Source: Microbotryum silenes-acaulis (Eukaryota; Basidiomycota; Microbotryomycetes; Microbotryales; Microbotryaceae). From it: 64,000 nt of DNA. The stretch covers positions 186,001-250,000 of the forward strand of contig QPFY01000018.1 in the NCBI GenBank assembly GCA_003665825.1, written 5' to 3'. Positions 24,593 to 36,983 of this stretch are shown here, in pieces. The position numbers and the translations under genes are program-made. Below the pieces are notes generated by a model that was not told the origin of the DNA, did no database searches, and saw nothing but the letters and a program-made list of their open reading frames with translations. How positions within the stretch are numbered: the first letter of the stretch is position 1; each line of letters starts with the position of its first letter.

Positions 24593-25829
24593 ATGTCCTC
24601 CTCCACACCAACAGCATCGACCTCCACCTCTGCTTCCACATCCAAAGTCAAGCTTGCCTCTTCCTCCCTTTTAGCTCTCAAAGCCGAGATCACGTACGTT
24701 CCCTTCTCCCCCACTCGCTCCTCCCTCCTCCCTCCTCTCCACTAATCCACCTCCTCTTTCCCTCTCTTACCCCCCAACCAGCCGCAAAACGACAACTGCC
24801 ACCGCCTCCTCTTCTTCCTCCTCCTCCACAACCCGCTCCTACACGCGCGGACTCCCCTCCTCCACCTCCGGTCCCAAACCCATCTCACCCTGGCACCGTT
24901 CGAACCCGGGCCTCGCAGCTCGTCAAGCCAAGGACCAAATCATCTATGAAACCGACCTCGACCAAACGGGCAGGATCAATACCGTTCGATCGAATTTGGA
25001 ACAAAAGGCGAAATTGTACGAGAGGATAAAGTGCGTTCAAAAAAAGATCATAAGGCCCTATCAAGAGTCGTGATTGGGTCGGACTGATGGGGTTCCTTTC
25101 AAGCGGGGTTTTTCTCAAACAGAAAAGGTAAAGACTTGGGAGTCGATGATCACAAAGTCTCACAGTTGTTGGTCGATTTCGAAGCCAAGGATGAACAGAC
25201 CGATTCGGAAGGGGAGCAAGACTCTTCCGAAGAGCAACAAGATTCTGATCAGGCTCAAGCTGGAGAGGATCCACGAGTAGGTTCTTCACATCCCCAACTC
25301 TCGGGCTGCATATTCCATCAGCTCATATTTTGCTTCACCCCGCTCCCAGAACCCAATGGTCGAATACCTAGACGAATTCGGCCGCTCTCATCGCGTACCT
25401 CGATCGGCAGTGCCCGCCGGAATAGCCCTACCTTCGAACGTCCCTTCCCAAGTCTCTCCCGCTGACAAGGTGTACTACGGCGACCAACGACATTTCCCCG
25501 TTTACGAACCCGATCCTGAGAGATTGGCCGCCATAGCGAGGGAGAATCAACGATCGCGCGGCGCTTTGGTCGATCGGTATGACGCGACTAAGGAGAAACG
25601 GACGAGGGGAGCTGGCTTTATTGCGTTAGGCATGGACGACAACACGAGGAGGGAGAGGATGGAGAGTTTGAAGGAGATCAGGAGGGAGGGGGTGCAAGCG
25701 AGGGAGGCGTTGGAGCGTGTGGGAGGGGTGAAAGGGAAGCGGGAGGCCGATAAGGAGGAGAGGAAGAGGATGTTGCGGCACAAGAGGGACGAGGTCCAAG
25801 CCAAGAGGAACAAGCTCACCGAGGGATGA
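24593..25829 (+). CDS. CCDC174-like coiled-coil nuclear protein
   Basis: Four exons (24593-24693, 24782-25030, 25123-25276, 25350-25829) give about 327 residues. The N-terminal third is Ser/Thr-rich, followed by RTNTVRSNLEQKAKLYERIK-type helix, an acidic segment DEQTDSEGEQDSSEEQQDSD, then VEYLDEFGRSHRVPRS, which matches the conserved DEFGR motif of the DUF4078/CCDC174 family, and a Lys/Arg/Glu-rich coiled coil to the end. In animals the family is nuclear and linked to RNA processing; the role here is inferred. It diverges from VPS34 and converges on MOCS2A with an 82-bp gap. Confidence 0.65.
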
Positions 25830-25873
25830 TCGTAGTGCTGAAACATACTCACCGAGGGATGATCGTACTGCTC
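25814..25873. repeat. Short direct duplication spanning the CCDC174-like stop codon
   Basis: The sequence ctcaccgagggatgatcgta occurs twice, 35 bp apart; the first copy encodes the last residues (LTEG) and stop, the second lies in the 3' UTR. Confidence 0.8.
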
Positions 25874-25911
25874 TGATTACAATTCTGTTCGTTCGTTCGT
25901 TGTGTATCCAA

Positions 25912-26261
25912 CTATCCGCCCGATACGGGAGGGATCGGACAAACGACGTCTCCTGCGTTCAACTCAAACTTGTCCTCTTCCCCCCTCGGAATCATCTCCT
26001 CATTTACGGACCATTGACTTGATTCGAGTGCGAGTCGGAAAGGCTCGTTGTCCGGGTGGAGGGAAACGAGATGGGTGCGCAGGTGCGAGAGCTTGCACGG
26101 TAAAGAAGTGGGGAGGGAGAGCTGAGTTTGGGAGGGGAGACCTTCGAGAGCGGTCCGTACGGAAGCAAAGTAGCGCAGAGTAATCTATCGGCACGAAGGA
26201 AGGGAAGAGTCAGTTCAGCGGTAGATCGGTAGTTGAGCTAGTGACTTGCCTCTTGGGCCAT
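25912..26261 (-). CDS. MOCS2A: Molybdopterin synthase small subunit (MoaD/MOCS2A)
   Basis: A 12-nt first exon (26261-26250, MAQE) and a second exon (26184-25912) encode about 94 residues. The ubiquitin-fold protein carries the C-terminal thiocarboxylate that donates sulfur to precursor Z with the large subunit MOCS2B. Seen are ITLRYFASVRTALEG (first beta strand and helix, as in MoaD), LESSQWSVNEEMIP, and the terminal EDKFELNAGDVVCPIPPVSGG, with the obligatory Gly-Gly end. The intron has a GC donor (GCAAGT) and GATAG acceptor. The gene starts 133 bp from EFM4 on the other strand. Presence implies that Mo-enzymes such as nitrate reductase or sulfite oxidase are made; none is in the window. Confidence 0.88.
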
Positions 26262-26394
26262 CGCTGTGACCAAAAGTCAAGGCACCGGGGAGAAAGAGCG
26301 AACGCGCCTCCACCCTCGCCTCGATCTTTGCCTTTTTACTTGTTTCCTCCTGCGGCGCTCCCACCCTCTCCCTCTTTTCCCCAAGAAGCGCACC

Positions 26395-27544
26395 ATGCCA
26401 GGCCCATCTCTGCAAGACGCCGTATCGTGGCTTGCTGCCCATCCTGACGAAGCGCCTGCGTTGGGAGCCCCCCTCCATCCTTCAAAGTTGGGGACCAAGC
26501 AGCACTGGGATGAGGTATCTCACCCCGGAGAGTGGGGCCCATAGGAGAAGGTGGTTGTCGTCATAGCTGATCTTGTGTTTGCTTCGGGAATAGGTCTACG
26601 AACGCGAAGTAAAGATGTTTAAAGAGATCGGAGGCACGTAACCCCGAGGCAGCCAAGTAGGCGCAGCATAGCAACTGATCACGTGTTCCGACTCTTTGCA
26701 GACCAAGGCGAAGTCTGGTTCGGCGAAGACGCGTCGGGCAAGATGGTCGAGTGGGTCCAGGAACATGTACCCCAAACCGACGCAAACGTTTTGGATCGTC
26801 AGTGTTCTTGACGACGCAAAGCCCGCGAGGACGAAGAAACTGACCGACCGCCCTTCGCTCTTCCCGTATGTATGGGGAGCAGTCGGCACGGGCAACGGCC
26901 AAGTCCTCTTTCGTCTTTCCGAAGAAGGCTACACCTCCCTTACTGGGATAGACTATTCCCCTTCCTCCATCGAGTTGGCCGAATCCATACTATCCTCCAC
27001 GACCCAGCATCCCAAACCCTCCATCAAGTTCTTCGTGTCCGACATCCTCTCCCCCGACCCGGACCTCCGATTAACCCAAAAAAGATGGAACGTCTTATTG
27101 GACAAAGGTACTTATGATGCGATTTGTTTGAGTGACCAAGTCGATCCCAAGGAGGGGGTTCGGATCGGGGAACTTTATCCAAAGGCCGTGGCCGGTTGGT
27201 TGGACGAGGAGGCTTATTTCTTGATTACGTCTTGTACGTTGTCCCTGCGGAAAGATGTGCTCCTCACTCTTCTCCGGACGGCTGATCCTCTTCATTGCGA
27301 ACGGAACCTCTCTTACAGGCAACTGGACACGCGCCGAGTTGGAAAAAGCTTTCATCACTCCTCAAACAGGTCCGTCGCGCTCGAGCTTCCCATCTATCAA
27401 CCCAGCACTGTACTAAACAACCGCGTTCCTCCAACAGGTCTCATCTTTCATTCCTTGGTCCCACGCCCTTCCTTCTCGTTCGGAGGTAGTACCGGTTCTT
27501 CGATCACAACAATAGCGTTCCAGAAGAAAAAGACCCAGGCGTAG
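26395..27544 (+). CDS. EFM4: EFM4/METTL10-type protein-lysine methyltransferase
   Basis: Six exons (26395-26514, 26594-26633, 26702-26797, 26883-27233, 27319-27369, 27438-27544) give about 254 residues. Efm4 and METTL10 methylate a lysine of translation elongation factor eEF1A with SAM. Diagnostic are KLGTKQHWDEVYEREVKMF, GEVWFGEDASGKMVEWV, motif I VLDLGTGNGQVLFRL, GIDYSPSSIELAE (acidic loop), FFVSDIL and the family DKGTYDAICLS. The C-terminal strand SSITTIAFQKK closes the fold. The second intron must use a weak GC donor (gcacgt) to restore the frame at GDQGEVW. It converges with the next gene, leaving 99 bp. Confidence 0.92.
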
Positions 27545-27643
27545 GAGGGAAATTTGCACTTTTCTGAGAGTTGGAAAACCGTCATTTTACTTCCAGCAAC
27601 GGGTATACAAACAGGCTATAGCCACGCCCGAAACACTCGTAAT

Positions 27644-30600
27644 CTAAAGACCCGATCCGACCACCTCTCCCACCTCCTTCACCTTCCTCGGACATATATT
27701 CCTACAACCGTCCCCCTCCTCTTCCACCATCTCACACATCTCCACCTCCTTAAACTCATCCCTCAAATCCCAGTATTCCTTCCCTTGAACCCACTCGACG
27801 AATTCTACATTCACGACCCTGGTCGTACTAAAATAAGGTCTCGTCAAGACCCTAATCATCTCCTCATAAGACCGCATCGTCCTAAAATCCAACCACAACA
27901 CGTCCGATAATTCGGCCAAGGCGGTCATGCCCGCTTCGGACGAAGAATGCGTTTGTCTCAAATGTTCGATCGCGTGCGAAACGTAATGGGGTTCGGTGAG
28001 GAGGACTTGATGACCCGGTACGTGGGAAGGATGGCTCGCCCAATAAGAGGTGGGGAATATTCGCCAGATGTAACGTTCTGTGGTCGATGATTGGGATTGA
28101 TGGGTCGTGGCGAGGTTGGAAGAGCTCAGGATCGTACCTTTTAATGGAGGGACAAAGGTTCGACCCGAGTCGTGCTCGGCTTGAAGGAGGAGTCCCATGA
28201 CGAATTGGAGTGTTGTGCGATTACCGATCAGGTGAGGGGCTCGCAGGACTTGGGGGAACGAAACGGGACCGTTGGGAGAGGAACTAAGGGGGGAGGGGAT
28301 CGAGGACGGAAGTACGACGTGGCGATGTCCGTGGAGACGCTTGGATTGCGCGTAGAGGTCGTCTTCCAGGGAGGGGTAAACGACGGTCGGACTGTGGTAG
28401 CCTAACGAACCGGCCATGTAGGATTGACTCGCCTGCGATTGCCGGTGAAGATCAGTACAACCATCCCATCCAACTCTCCCAACAAAACCCCGAACCCACT
28501 TACCAGATCGCCACAACAAATACAATGAAAATAAACGGCCTGTTCATCCTTCTCCCTCTCCCACTCCATCCTCGCCAACCTCCCCGTACTCGTCCTAAAC
28601 TTCTTCCTCTCCAAAACCTTGACGTCGATCCCTCCCCCCCACCCACTTTCGAATTCGGCCTGACCATACAAACTTTCCACCGCATCATCGACCGCGCCTG
28701 TTCGTTCGGCGAACAGTTTCTCGTCTTCGCCTGGTGAATGCGGAGGTGCGACGTGGGCCGTATCGCGACGTGCTCCGGAGGGGTCGAGGAGTAGGTTCGT
28801 GGTGCGCCAAATATGATCTTCTTCGTCGGGGCCTCGGGAGAGGTCCAACAGCCTTTGAAAAAGGGATATGAAGTGCTTGGTTGGGTTGAGGAAGATGAAG
28901 CCCTGGGGTAGAGAAACGGAAGGAGCTGGGCGATGAGAGCTGAGGGAGGATAGGGGTGGTTGAGCTGACTCACGGCTTGCAGGGCCCCCGTCTTCCAAAT
29001 GTCGGTGATTTGTCGTAGTCGGCCAAAGGGCCCATATGGGGAACAGGATCGCTGTGAAAAGACGAATTCTTTGGGTCAATCTCAGCGTGGTCGGGGGTAG
29101 AGTGAACGAACCTACGTTCGAAAGAACACATCGCTGCGCGGTTCCCAAAAGTAAAGCTTGATCAGCCATCGAACCCAGACCGCTCGCGAGCCCATTCCAA
29201 TCAACTCACCTATCAACGAAGAACAACCTCCTCCCGCTACCTAGCGTCTCCACGATCGCTCTAAGTTTGACCTTCCTCTCGTCCTGCCCTTCAGGCACCA
29301 TCCCACCCCAACAAAACATCCTCGGATGTTCCCTACAATACTCGACGCACCCTTGATCCCTACAAAGCGTGACCAACATCCTCCTCGCGAATGAATTCAC
29401 CTCTTCGCCTTCTATATCCTTCGACGTCGCTGAATCCCCCCTTTCGTCTAAAGCTCTGACGAACCCATCCAAATGAGGTGTCGAGATCCGGACGCTCTCG
29501 TTCTTCGCTGTAGTAAGCCAAAGATGAGAAGGTCTTTTTCGTCGAGCGCTCGTAGCGTAGGAGAAATGAGATCCGAGTCGGATGGTGAGGTAGTCGACGA
29601 AGGTCGTTGAAGCGTATTCGTCCTCCCTGGGCGTTCGGGGCTGGGATTTGATTGGGTAAGGCACCGTTTCTAACGTATCGAAGAGGGTCATGGGTTGTGG
29701 AATCGAAGGCAGCCAAGAGCGTTGTTTCGAGGCTGATTTGGAGGGAAAGACAAGCTGTAGAATGTGGCGACCGAGGTAGATGCTCATGAACGCGCAAAAA
29801 CATAGGCCGCCGAGTTGAATGAAGGAGCGTTTCGGGTGGCGCTGTCGCAGGCTCGAATCGTCGGCGGTTCAAGCCCTTTGAGGGAACTTCGTTTCTTCGG
29901 CAACTTGCTCAATCCAACTTTCAACAAAGGGGAAGAAGCGCCATTTGTCCCGTCCAAAGTGTTGTACATGACCGAAGTGAGACTGGTAAGTTTCTGCATC
30001 CCCACGGAAGAGGCTGCCATCCCGTTCGTCGAGTCGCTAAATTCCATGTTGAAGCTGCTGGCGGCAGATGGTCTTCTCGATAAGCGACGACCACCATCTT
30101 CATCATCGATATCGAGTCCACCTCCCGCTTTGCGATGTTGCAGCAGTGATGCGGTCGAGGTTGACGAGCTCCCCACCAGCCCGGGTTCCGAACTCATGGT
30201 CGACTTCATCGCCGAACTGGTCCCTAACCCTCGACTCGGTTCCAAACCTTGCCAACTGATCGGCAACACATCATTCGACCCCAACGTCGCGTTCGTCGAA
30301 GCTCTCCGACTAGGTGGAGAGTTCAACGACGAAAGCGCGTCGTGATACTCCATCACCGAAGAATCCCTCCTCATCATCCCTACCCCAGGAGCGGTCGGTA
30401 AGAGTTCACCAAAAGTCTGCCTTCTCGACGAAGGGGTCGGTAAAGCCGTAGAAGTGACGAGAGGGGAATCAGGTGAGGGTGAAACGAATAAAGGGACTCA
30501 ATCTCGATCTGTTCTTGAGGAAAGCGAATCGCGCGAATTGGAGAGGTTGCTCAATGGGGTGGTCGTAGTCGATCCGGGGCGAGAGGTCGATCCGCCGCGA

Positions 30601-30698
30601 CTCGGAGGAGGCGACGAAGGTGGGGTCGAGTAGGCTGAACCGCCGGCCGCTGTGCCTTCAGGGCCACCCGTCAACATCGCGGTGCGACGGGAGAACAT
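27644..30698 (-). CDS. Type II membrane protein, glycosyltransferase-like
   Basis: A multi-exon gene; secure exons are 29182-29116, 29051-28974, 28902-28504 and 28432-27644, preceded by a large exon ending at 29210. The N-terminal 200 or so residues are Ser-rich and cytosolic in type, then comes one TM (FIQLGGLCFCAFMSIYLG) and a large lumenal part. Splicing yields LFFVDSGLGSMADQALLLG, YGPFGRLRQITDIWKTGALQ and GFIFLNPTKHF, a pattern (acidic pair, Gly-rich DQALL, WKTG..QAGF) resembling fungal Golgi glycosyltransferases. I cannot name the CAZy family. Two uncertainties remain: an in-frame TGA at 30498-30500 splits the N-terminal ORF, and the frame changes near 29840 before the TM, so an intron or indel lies there. 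Confidence 0.5.
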
Positions 30699-30704
30699 GT
30701 CTCC

Positions 30705-31185
30705 TCAGATGGAGATGCTCGAAGGCCTCTTGATGAGTATCGAATGATGGATTGGAGCGAAAGATCGGCGCTGCAAACGAGTGGTTGTGAAGAGTGACAC
30801 GCGCGATCGCTCGGCCAAGTTCAGCCGAGCGGAGTCCGCCAGGTGGGGTCGAGACGGGGGGGCGTTCGCCGAAGTCAAGAGCTCCCCGGAACTGGTTTGA
30901 GCTGCTGCCGCTGTTGCCAACGGGGGAGGGTCAGTCACTGCTGGTGTATGGGCTCGAGGGGTGAAGGAGGATCGAAGTACTCACCTTCTGGATGTTCAAG
31001 GCCCGCGGCGTCCACACGAAGCGGTGATAGGTAGGACCGAAACAAGCTTCGAGAGCGTCGATGAAGCGCTCAAACCTTGTAATCTCGACACGGTGCCTCG
31101 GCCATTCGTCGCTGCGCGAAAGCGGAAGGTCATACCTAAGGAGTGGAAATTGAAAGCACACGGGAGTGATTGCCCAAAGGCGTGA
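30705..31185 (-). CDS. Unassigned exon(s)
   Basis: A minus-strand exon between a TTAG acceptor (about 31133) and a GTGAGT donor (about 30983) reads YDLPLSRSDEWPRHRVEIT then FIDALEACFGPTYHRFVWTP, a composition typical of real protein. A second open frame (VTDPPPLATAAAAQTSS on) follows, but its phase is not clean. I recognise nothing and could not find a start. The surrounding stretch 30700-31745 otherwise holds no supported feature apart from the promoter of the complex I gene. Confidence 0.2.
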
Positions 31186-31745
31186 AGTTTGATCTGGCAA
31201 TGATTGAGCGGGATTTTCTTCACAGAAACCTTGGCACCAACTCCGATCTCGTTGGCGATAGTGAGTTTCACACGATTGGCCGCTCGCCCGGGCTGGAATA
31301 GGGGGCGGGGTTCAGCCTGGACGAATAACGGCTCCCGGCGCAACGAAGAAGGTCCGTTCGCTCTGCAATTTTAGTCTCCACTTGAATGGGATGAAATAGG
31401 AATAGACCTTTCTTGTCGCTGCTGCTCTGGCATCCTAACAGCTCCACCACTGGTTTCCTAGCCGCGGATTTGGAAAGCTATGGAAATGTTCCCTCCGAGC
31501 GCCTTGATAAGTCCTACAGCGCTCTCGAGACTGCTGAAAAGATCGGGAGCGTTGATTAGCTAGTAGGGGTAGCATGGAGTGTGTAATTGGCGAGTATCGA
31601 ATGCGCATCGTAAAATCGAATATTCGGACCTTCAAGCGTGCCGTGATTGGCTCAGCGTGCGGTGTGGCCGACAAGCGCGCGCGGAGGGGGACGGGTCAGG
31701 TTCGATCTCTTGCCACCACCCTCGATCCTGCATCACTTTGCCACC

Positions 31746-33284
<1,539 letters not shown>

Positions 33285-33562
33285 ATGGAGGAAGCTAGAT
33301 TGTCTCGAACACATATCGCTGCTCCGTTCCACCCAGTAGCACTTTGGCTGCTTTTTTTTGTGTAGAATCTATTCTCTTTTTCTCTTTCTTTTTGTCCGCT
33401 TCGGCCTCTTGATATGCAAACCCTTCTGTCTAAATATTATACATCGCAAGCTTTCCACTCGGAACTGACGTCAAAGCACGCGGCGGAAATGCACACGGGG
33501 GACCGGGCCGAACGGAGGAAAAGGGGGGAAGAGCGGCCTAATTAGCGGATGAGGCGGTGGAT

Positions 33563-33830
33563 GTAAGGGGATGCCTTACAGGAACAGCCCCATAAGTAGC
33601 TTCTGAGTAGCTAGAACTGTCGAGTTCTAGTTACGACTTGCTTTTAGCCTACCGGTCAAGAACCGGTTCATAGTGAAGCTCCGCCAATTCAATTAGCAGG
33701 TGAGGGATGGATGTCGTCGGCCTGTGTAAGGGGATGCCTTACAGAACAGCCCTATAAGTAGCCTCTGAGTAGCTAGAACTGCCGAGTTCTAGTTACGACT
33801 TGCTTTTAGCCTAGCGGTCAAGAACGACAG
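33563..33830. repeat. Two direct repeats, each with two perfect hairpins
   Basis: Copies start at about 33563 and 33726 (period about 162). Each holds a 6-bp stem gtaagg/ccttac with a ggatg loop and an 8-bp stem ctagaact/agttctag (33611-33630 and 33773-33792). The loop of the second hairpin differs (gtcg against gccg) while both stems are unchanged. The common tail reads ttacgacttgcttttagcct. Nothing codes here. Part of the gene-poor stretch 33285-34580. Confidence 0.85.
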
Positions 33831-34090
33831 ATTGTATTTTATGCACATCAGAGGCGCATACCTTACAGCCTGACTCCCAACCGCTGGGAGCGCTGGAACC
33901 GGTGGCACCTTGACTAATTCTCCAACGGCGACAGTGGCTGTGGCCTGACTGGGCGGATCAAGGAAGCTCGGCGAACGTTATGGGTCAGACTGGGCTTCAC
34001 TCCACGTCGTTCCGCGACCTTCCGCGACATTCTATGAGCCCGGTTAAATTGTCGCGCAAGCTCCTCCATCTTTCTCCCTCCTGCTCTTCG

Positions 34091-34482
34091 CACCTTACCC
34101 ATCGCACATCATCCCATCGCACATCATGAAAGGAGCCGGAACACAACCATCTTACAACGTTGTGGATGGGCATCGAAGAGCTCTGTCAGTCGATGACATC
34201 GATCGACTTGCCGCACTATACGCAAAACAACGCACCACCGTCTGTTCCCTGAAGGCCGACGGCCATGAAATAATCAAGGACCGCGTGACCATAGTTACCT
34301 TCGGGTAACTTGATTATTTCGAGGCCGTCGGTCTTCAGGGAGGAGACGGTGGTGCGTTGTTCCGCGTATATCGCGGCAAGTCGATCGACGTCATCGACTG
34401 ACAGAGCTCTTCGTTGCCCATCCGCAACGTTGTAAGATGGTTGTGTTCCGGCTCCTTTCATGATGTGCGATGGGTAAGGTGT
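34091..34482. repeat. Long inverted repeat (foldback) carrying a duplicated coding-like fragment
   Basis: Two arms of about 175-190 bases face each other (about 34091-34278 and 34308-34482) around a loop of about 30 bases. Both arms, read inwards, start with caccttacccatcgcacatc and ATGAAAGGAGCCGG and encode MKGAGTQPSYNV followed by RRALSVDD and DRLAA. They differ at roughly one base in twelve, often changing residues (V/A, H/Q, I/V, K/E, C/S, A/T). The left arm has a small extra duplication of catcgcacatc. The loop itself contains agttacc-ttcg-ggtaact (34293-34310). No family recognised for the fragment. Confidence 0.85.
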
Positions 34483-34580
34483 GAATATCTAGGACTGACG
34501 AACTATATCAATCCCACCCATAAGTCCAAGCTCTACGCAAGGCGTACCCCACCCAACTCCGTTCTATGATCTGCCTTCAA

Positions 34581-36983
34581 TCAAAGAACCTGAAACTTCG
34601 CCCCCTGCCTCAACTTATCCGCCGTCAAACTCCAACATTCATCAATCATCGCGGCCCTGAACGTATTCGGCCCCATGACGTCCTTCCGTTTAGCCGCGAT
34701 TTCAGCGGCGACGTTGATGGCAGTGATACTACGGGATGAAAAGAGGGGCGTGTAAGCTTTTTTTTGGGGGGGGGGGGGGGGGGGGGGGGATTGTTGGCCT
34801 TGGGGGGAAACGATAGATGGGAAGTGTGAACTCACCCTGTCACGGCGGCCAAGAAAGCTCTCGAAGCGATCGTTTCGTCCTTTTCGAGCGGTAGGGATGC
34901 GAAACAAGCCACAGCGCTAATAAAAAAGAGTACCAGACAAGTTGGAATAAAAACGAGTACCAGACAAGTTGGATCAATACACTCGGTCCAAACTCCATTG
35001 CGATGGCCGAGACCGACTCACGTCGAGGCCATACACCCACTGCCCGTGATGATGCCTTGGTAGTCGTGACCGTTTGATAATTTGACGACAACTTCGCCGT
35101 TGGAGATGTAGTCCACTTCGCCAGACATGGCGACGGTGAATTCTACACGAATTAAACAGCCATCAGTCTCCGATTCAGCGGACGGTCAAAATGTCGACCG
35201 AAATCGATCGCCCCTCCTTTTTCAACTCACTTTCCCTCCGCGCCAAATCCCTGACCACACTCGCCGGATCGGCGAACCCCTTCCCAACCGAATCGACGCC
35301 TCTAGCTTTGACCTCCTTGCTGCCCAACAAACTACCAATTTCCCCGGCGTTTCCTTTGCAAACACTGACTCTAACATCACCCATCAACTGATCCGCCATC
35401 CCTCTTCTATGGACCGTCGCTCCACACCCCACAGGATCAAACACCACCAATTTGCCGACCCTGTTCGCAGCTCGGCCAGCTTGTCTCTGAGCTGAGACTT
35501 GGTCCAAAGTCGCTGTTCCTAAATTGAGCAATAGGCAACCCAGATACCCTGCGAGTTGATCCAGTTCTTGAGGAACGACGGACATGATGGGAGAACATCC
35601 CAGAGCGAGGGTAAGGTTCGCACAATCGTTCATGACGACTTGGTTCGTCAGATGGTGGACGAGGGTACGGTGTTCCTCACTTGTCGATCGGAGACGGATG
35701 AACAGATTGATCACTTGGTCCAAGAGGGTTGGAGTGGATTGGAGTGGAGTGGGGAGGGTGAGGGTGAAGCGTGGGGAAGTGCGGAATTGGCTCAGGAGCG
35801 AGCGAGCGGCTTGGTCCGGTTCGGGGGAGGCGGCGATGGAGGATACGACGGCCAGACCATCGAGATGGCGATACTCGTTTGAGCCTGGCATAGCTGCAGG
35901 GCTTTGGTAGAGTATATTGGGAATCGTTTCGGGTGTGACGCCGCCTGTGTGCAGAAGGACGCTATCTCAGGTCCCGCCCCCCCCTGTCCAGCGAAAAGCC
36001 CGGGCTGAGAAGAGACTTTGCTAACTCACCAATAACAACAACTTTGATCTCACTCCCCCCCAAGCTCGCCAACAAATCCCTCACACCTCTCACCCCAAGA
36101 ACAGGGCTCAAATCCTTCTTTGTCTTTGTCCCATAACAGGGTCCCACACCAATGTAATCGACCGTTCCCTCAGGATAGGCCAAAACGACCTCCAATTCTT
36201 CGACGGTGTTGATGGAGACGCCGAGAAGTTGGTCCGGACCTAGGAGTTGTCGAGCTTGAGGTGCGGGAAGGTCGGATTGCCCTACGTGGAGACCGCAGGA
36301 TAGGAGGAGTGCGATGTCGAGACGGTCATTGATGATGAGGGGGACCGAGTACTGGAGGAGAAAGGGGTTAGGGGGAGGTCGGGTTTAGTTTCCCGCGGGA
36401 ATCAGCTCGGCGACCGAGATGGGAAATTTTGTAAGGATTCGTCCTCAAAGCGTCGTGTATCCGGAAAGGGAGCTTGCCAAGTACTTGTAAACTCAGACGC
36501 TCCTCACCATCCAAAGAAGTGACCTGTACCGAGCTGCTCCTCCTCAGTCTGCCAATGGTCTGTCGATCTCGTCAGGTGGCGGAGGGGCGTAACGATTCGC
36601 GTAGAAGAGACATGGAGCATATCCTCCATACCGGTTCTCAGACTTGAATCAACACCCCTCCAGCCATCAACGAGGACGCCTACCGTTCTTGAAGCTCCGC
36701 ATTGAACCGCCCGCCCCACCCACATTCCCGATTCCCAGTCCCCCCCGAAACTCACCTTATCACAAACCTCCTTCGATCTCTTGGCGACTTGATAAAACTC
36801 TCTTCCGCCCACATCCTTCTCCCTGATTTGCACGACCGTCACGCCTCCTTTCAAAGCTGATTCGAGGTGAGTGAGGTAGTACGGCGTTGGGTTGAGGTCG
36901 ACGTCATTTGGGTTCGACGAGGGGGGAAGTAGCTCGCGGCCTGTGACGTAGTAGAGGGAGTAGTCGATCGTGGGTTTGACCAT
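34581..36983 (-). CDS. THI6: Bifunctional thiamine phosphate synthase / hydroxyethylthiazole kinase
   Basis: Six exons (36983-36756, 36351-36030, 35944-35231, 35142-35022, 34916-34836, 34728-34581) give about 537 residues. The N-terminal ThiE-like barrel (residues 1-240) joins HMP-PP and HET-P into thiamine phosphate: GGVTVVQIREKD, LIINDRLDIA, GLHVGQSDLP, YIGVGPCYGTKTK and the VIGGVTPE phosphate loop. The C-terminal ThiM-like kinase phosphorylates hydroxyethylthiazole: VVMNDCANLTLALGCSPIM, VFDPVGCGA, VCKGNAGEIGSL, and the anion-hole GSGCMAS. The fused order is that of yeast Thi6. The first intron is about 400 nt, four times longer than the others. The last intron holds 24 consecutive G. Confidence 0.95.

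Noticed and set aside
34126..34461. Two facing ORFs of 60 and 81 codons as genes
   Set aside because: They are the two arms of one inverted repeat; neither has a recognisable domain, so they are described as a repeat.
36352..36755. Possible TPP riboswitch in the long first THI6 intron
   Set aside because: On the minus strand ggggtg, ctgaga and acctga occur in the right order, but about 85 bases separate the last two where a few to about 20 are expected, and the conserved gataatgccagc segment is absent.
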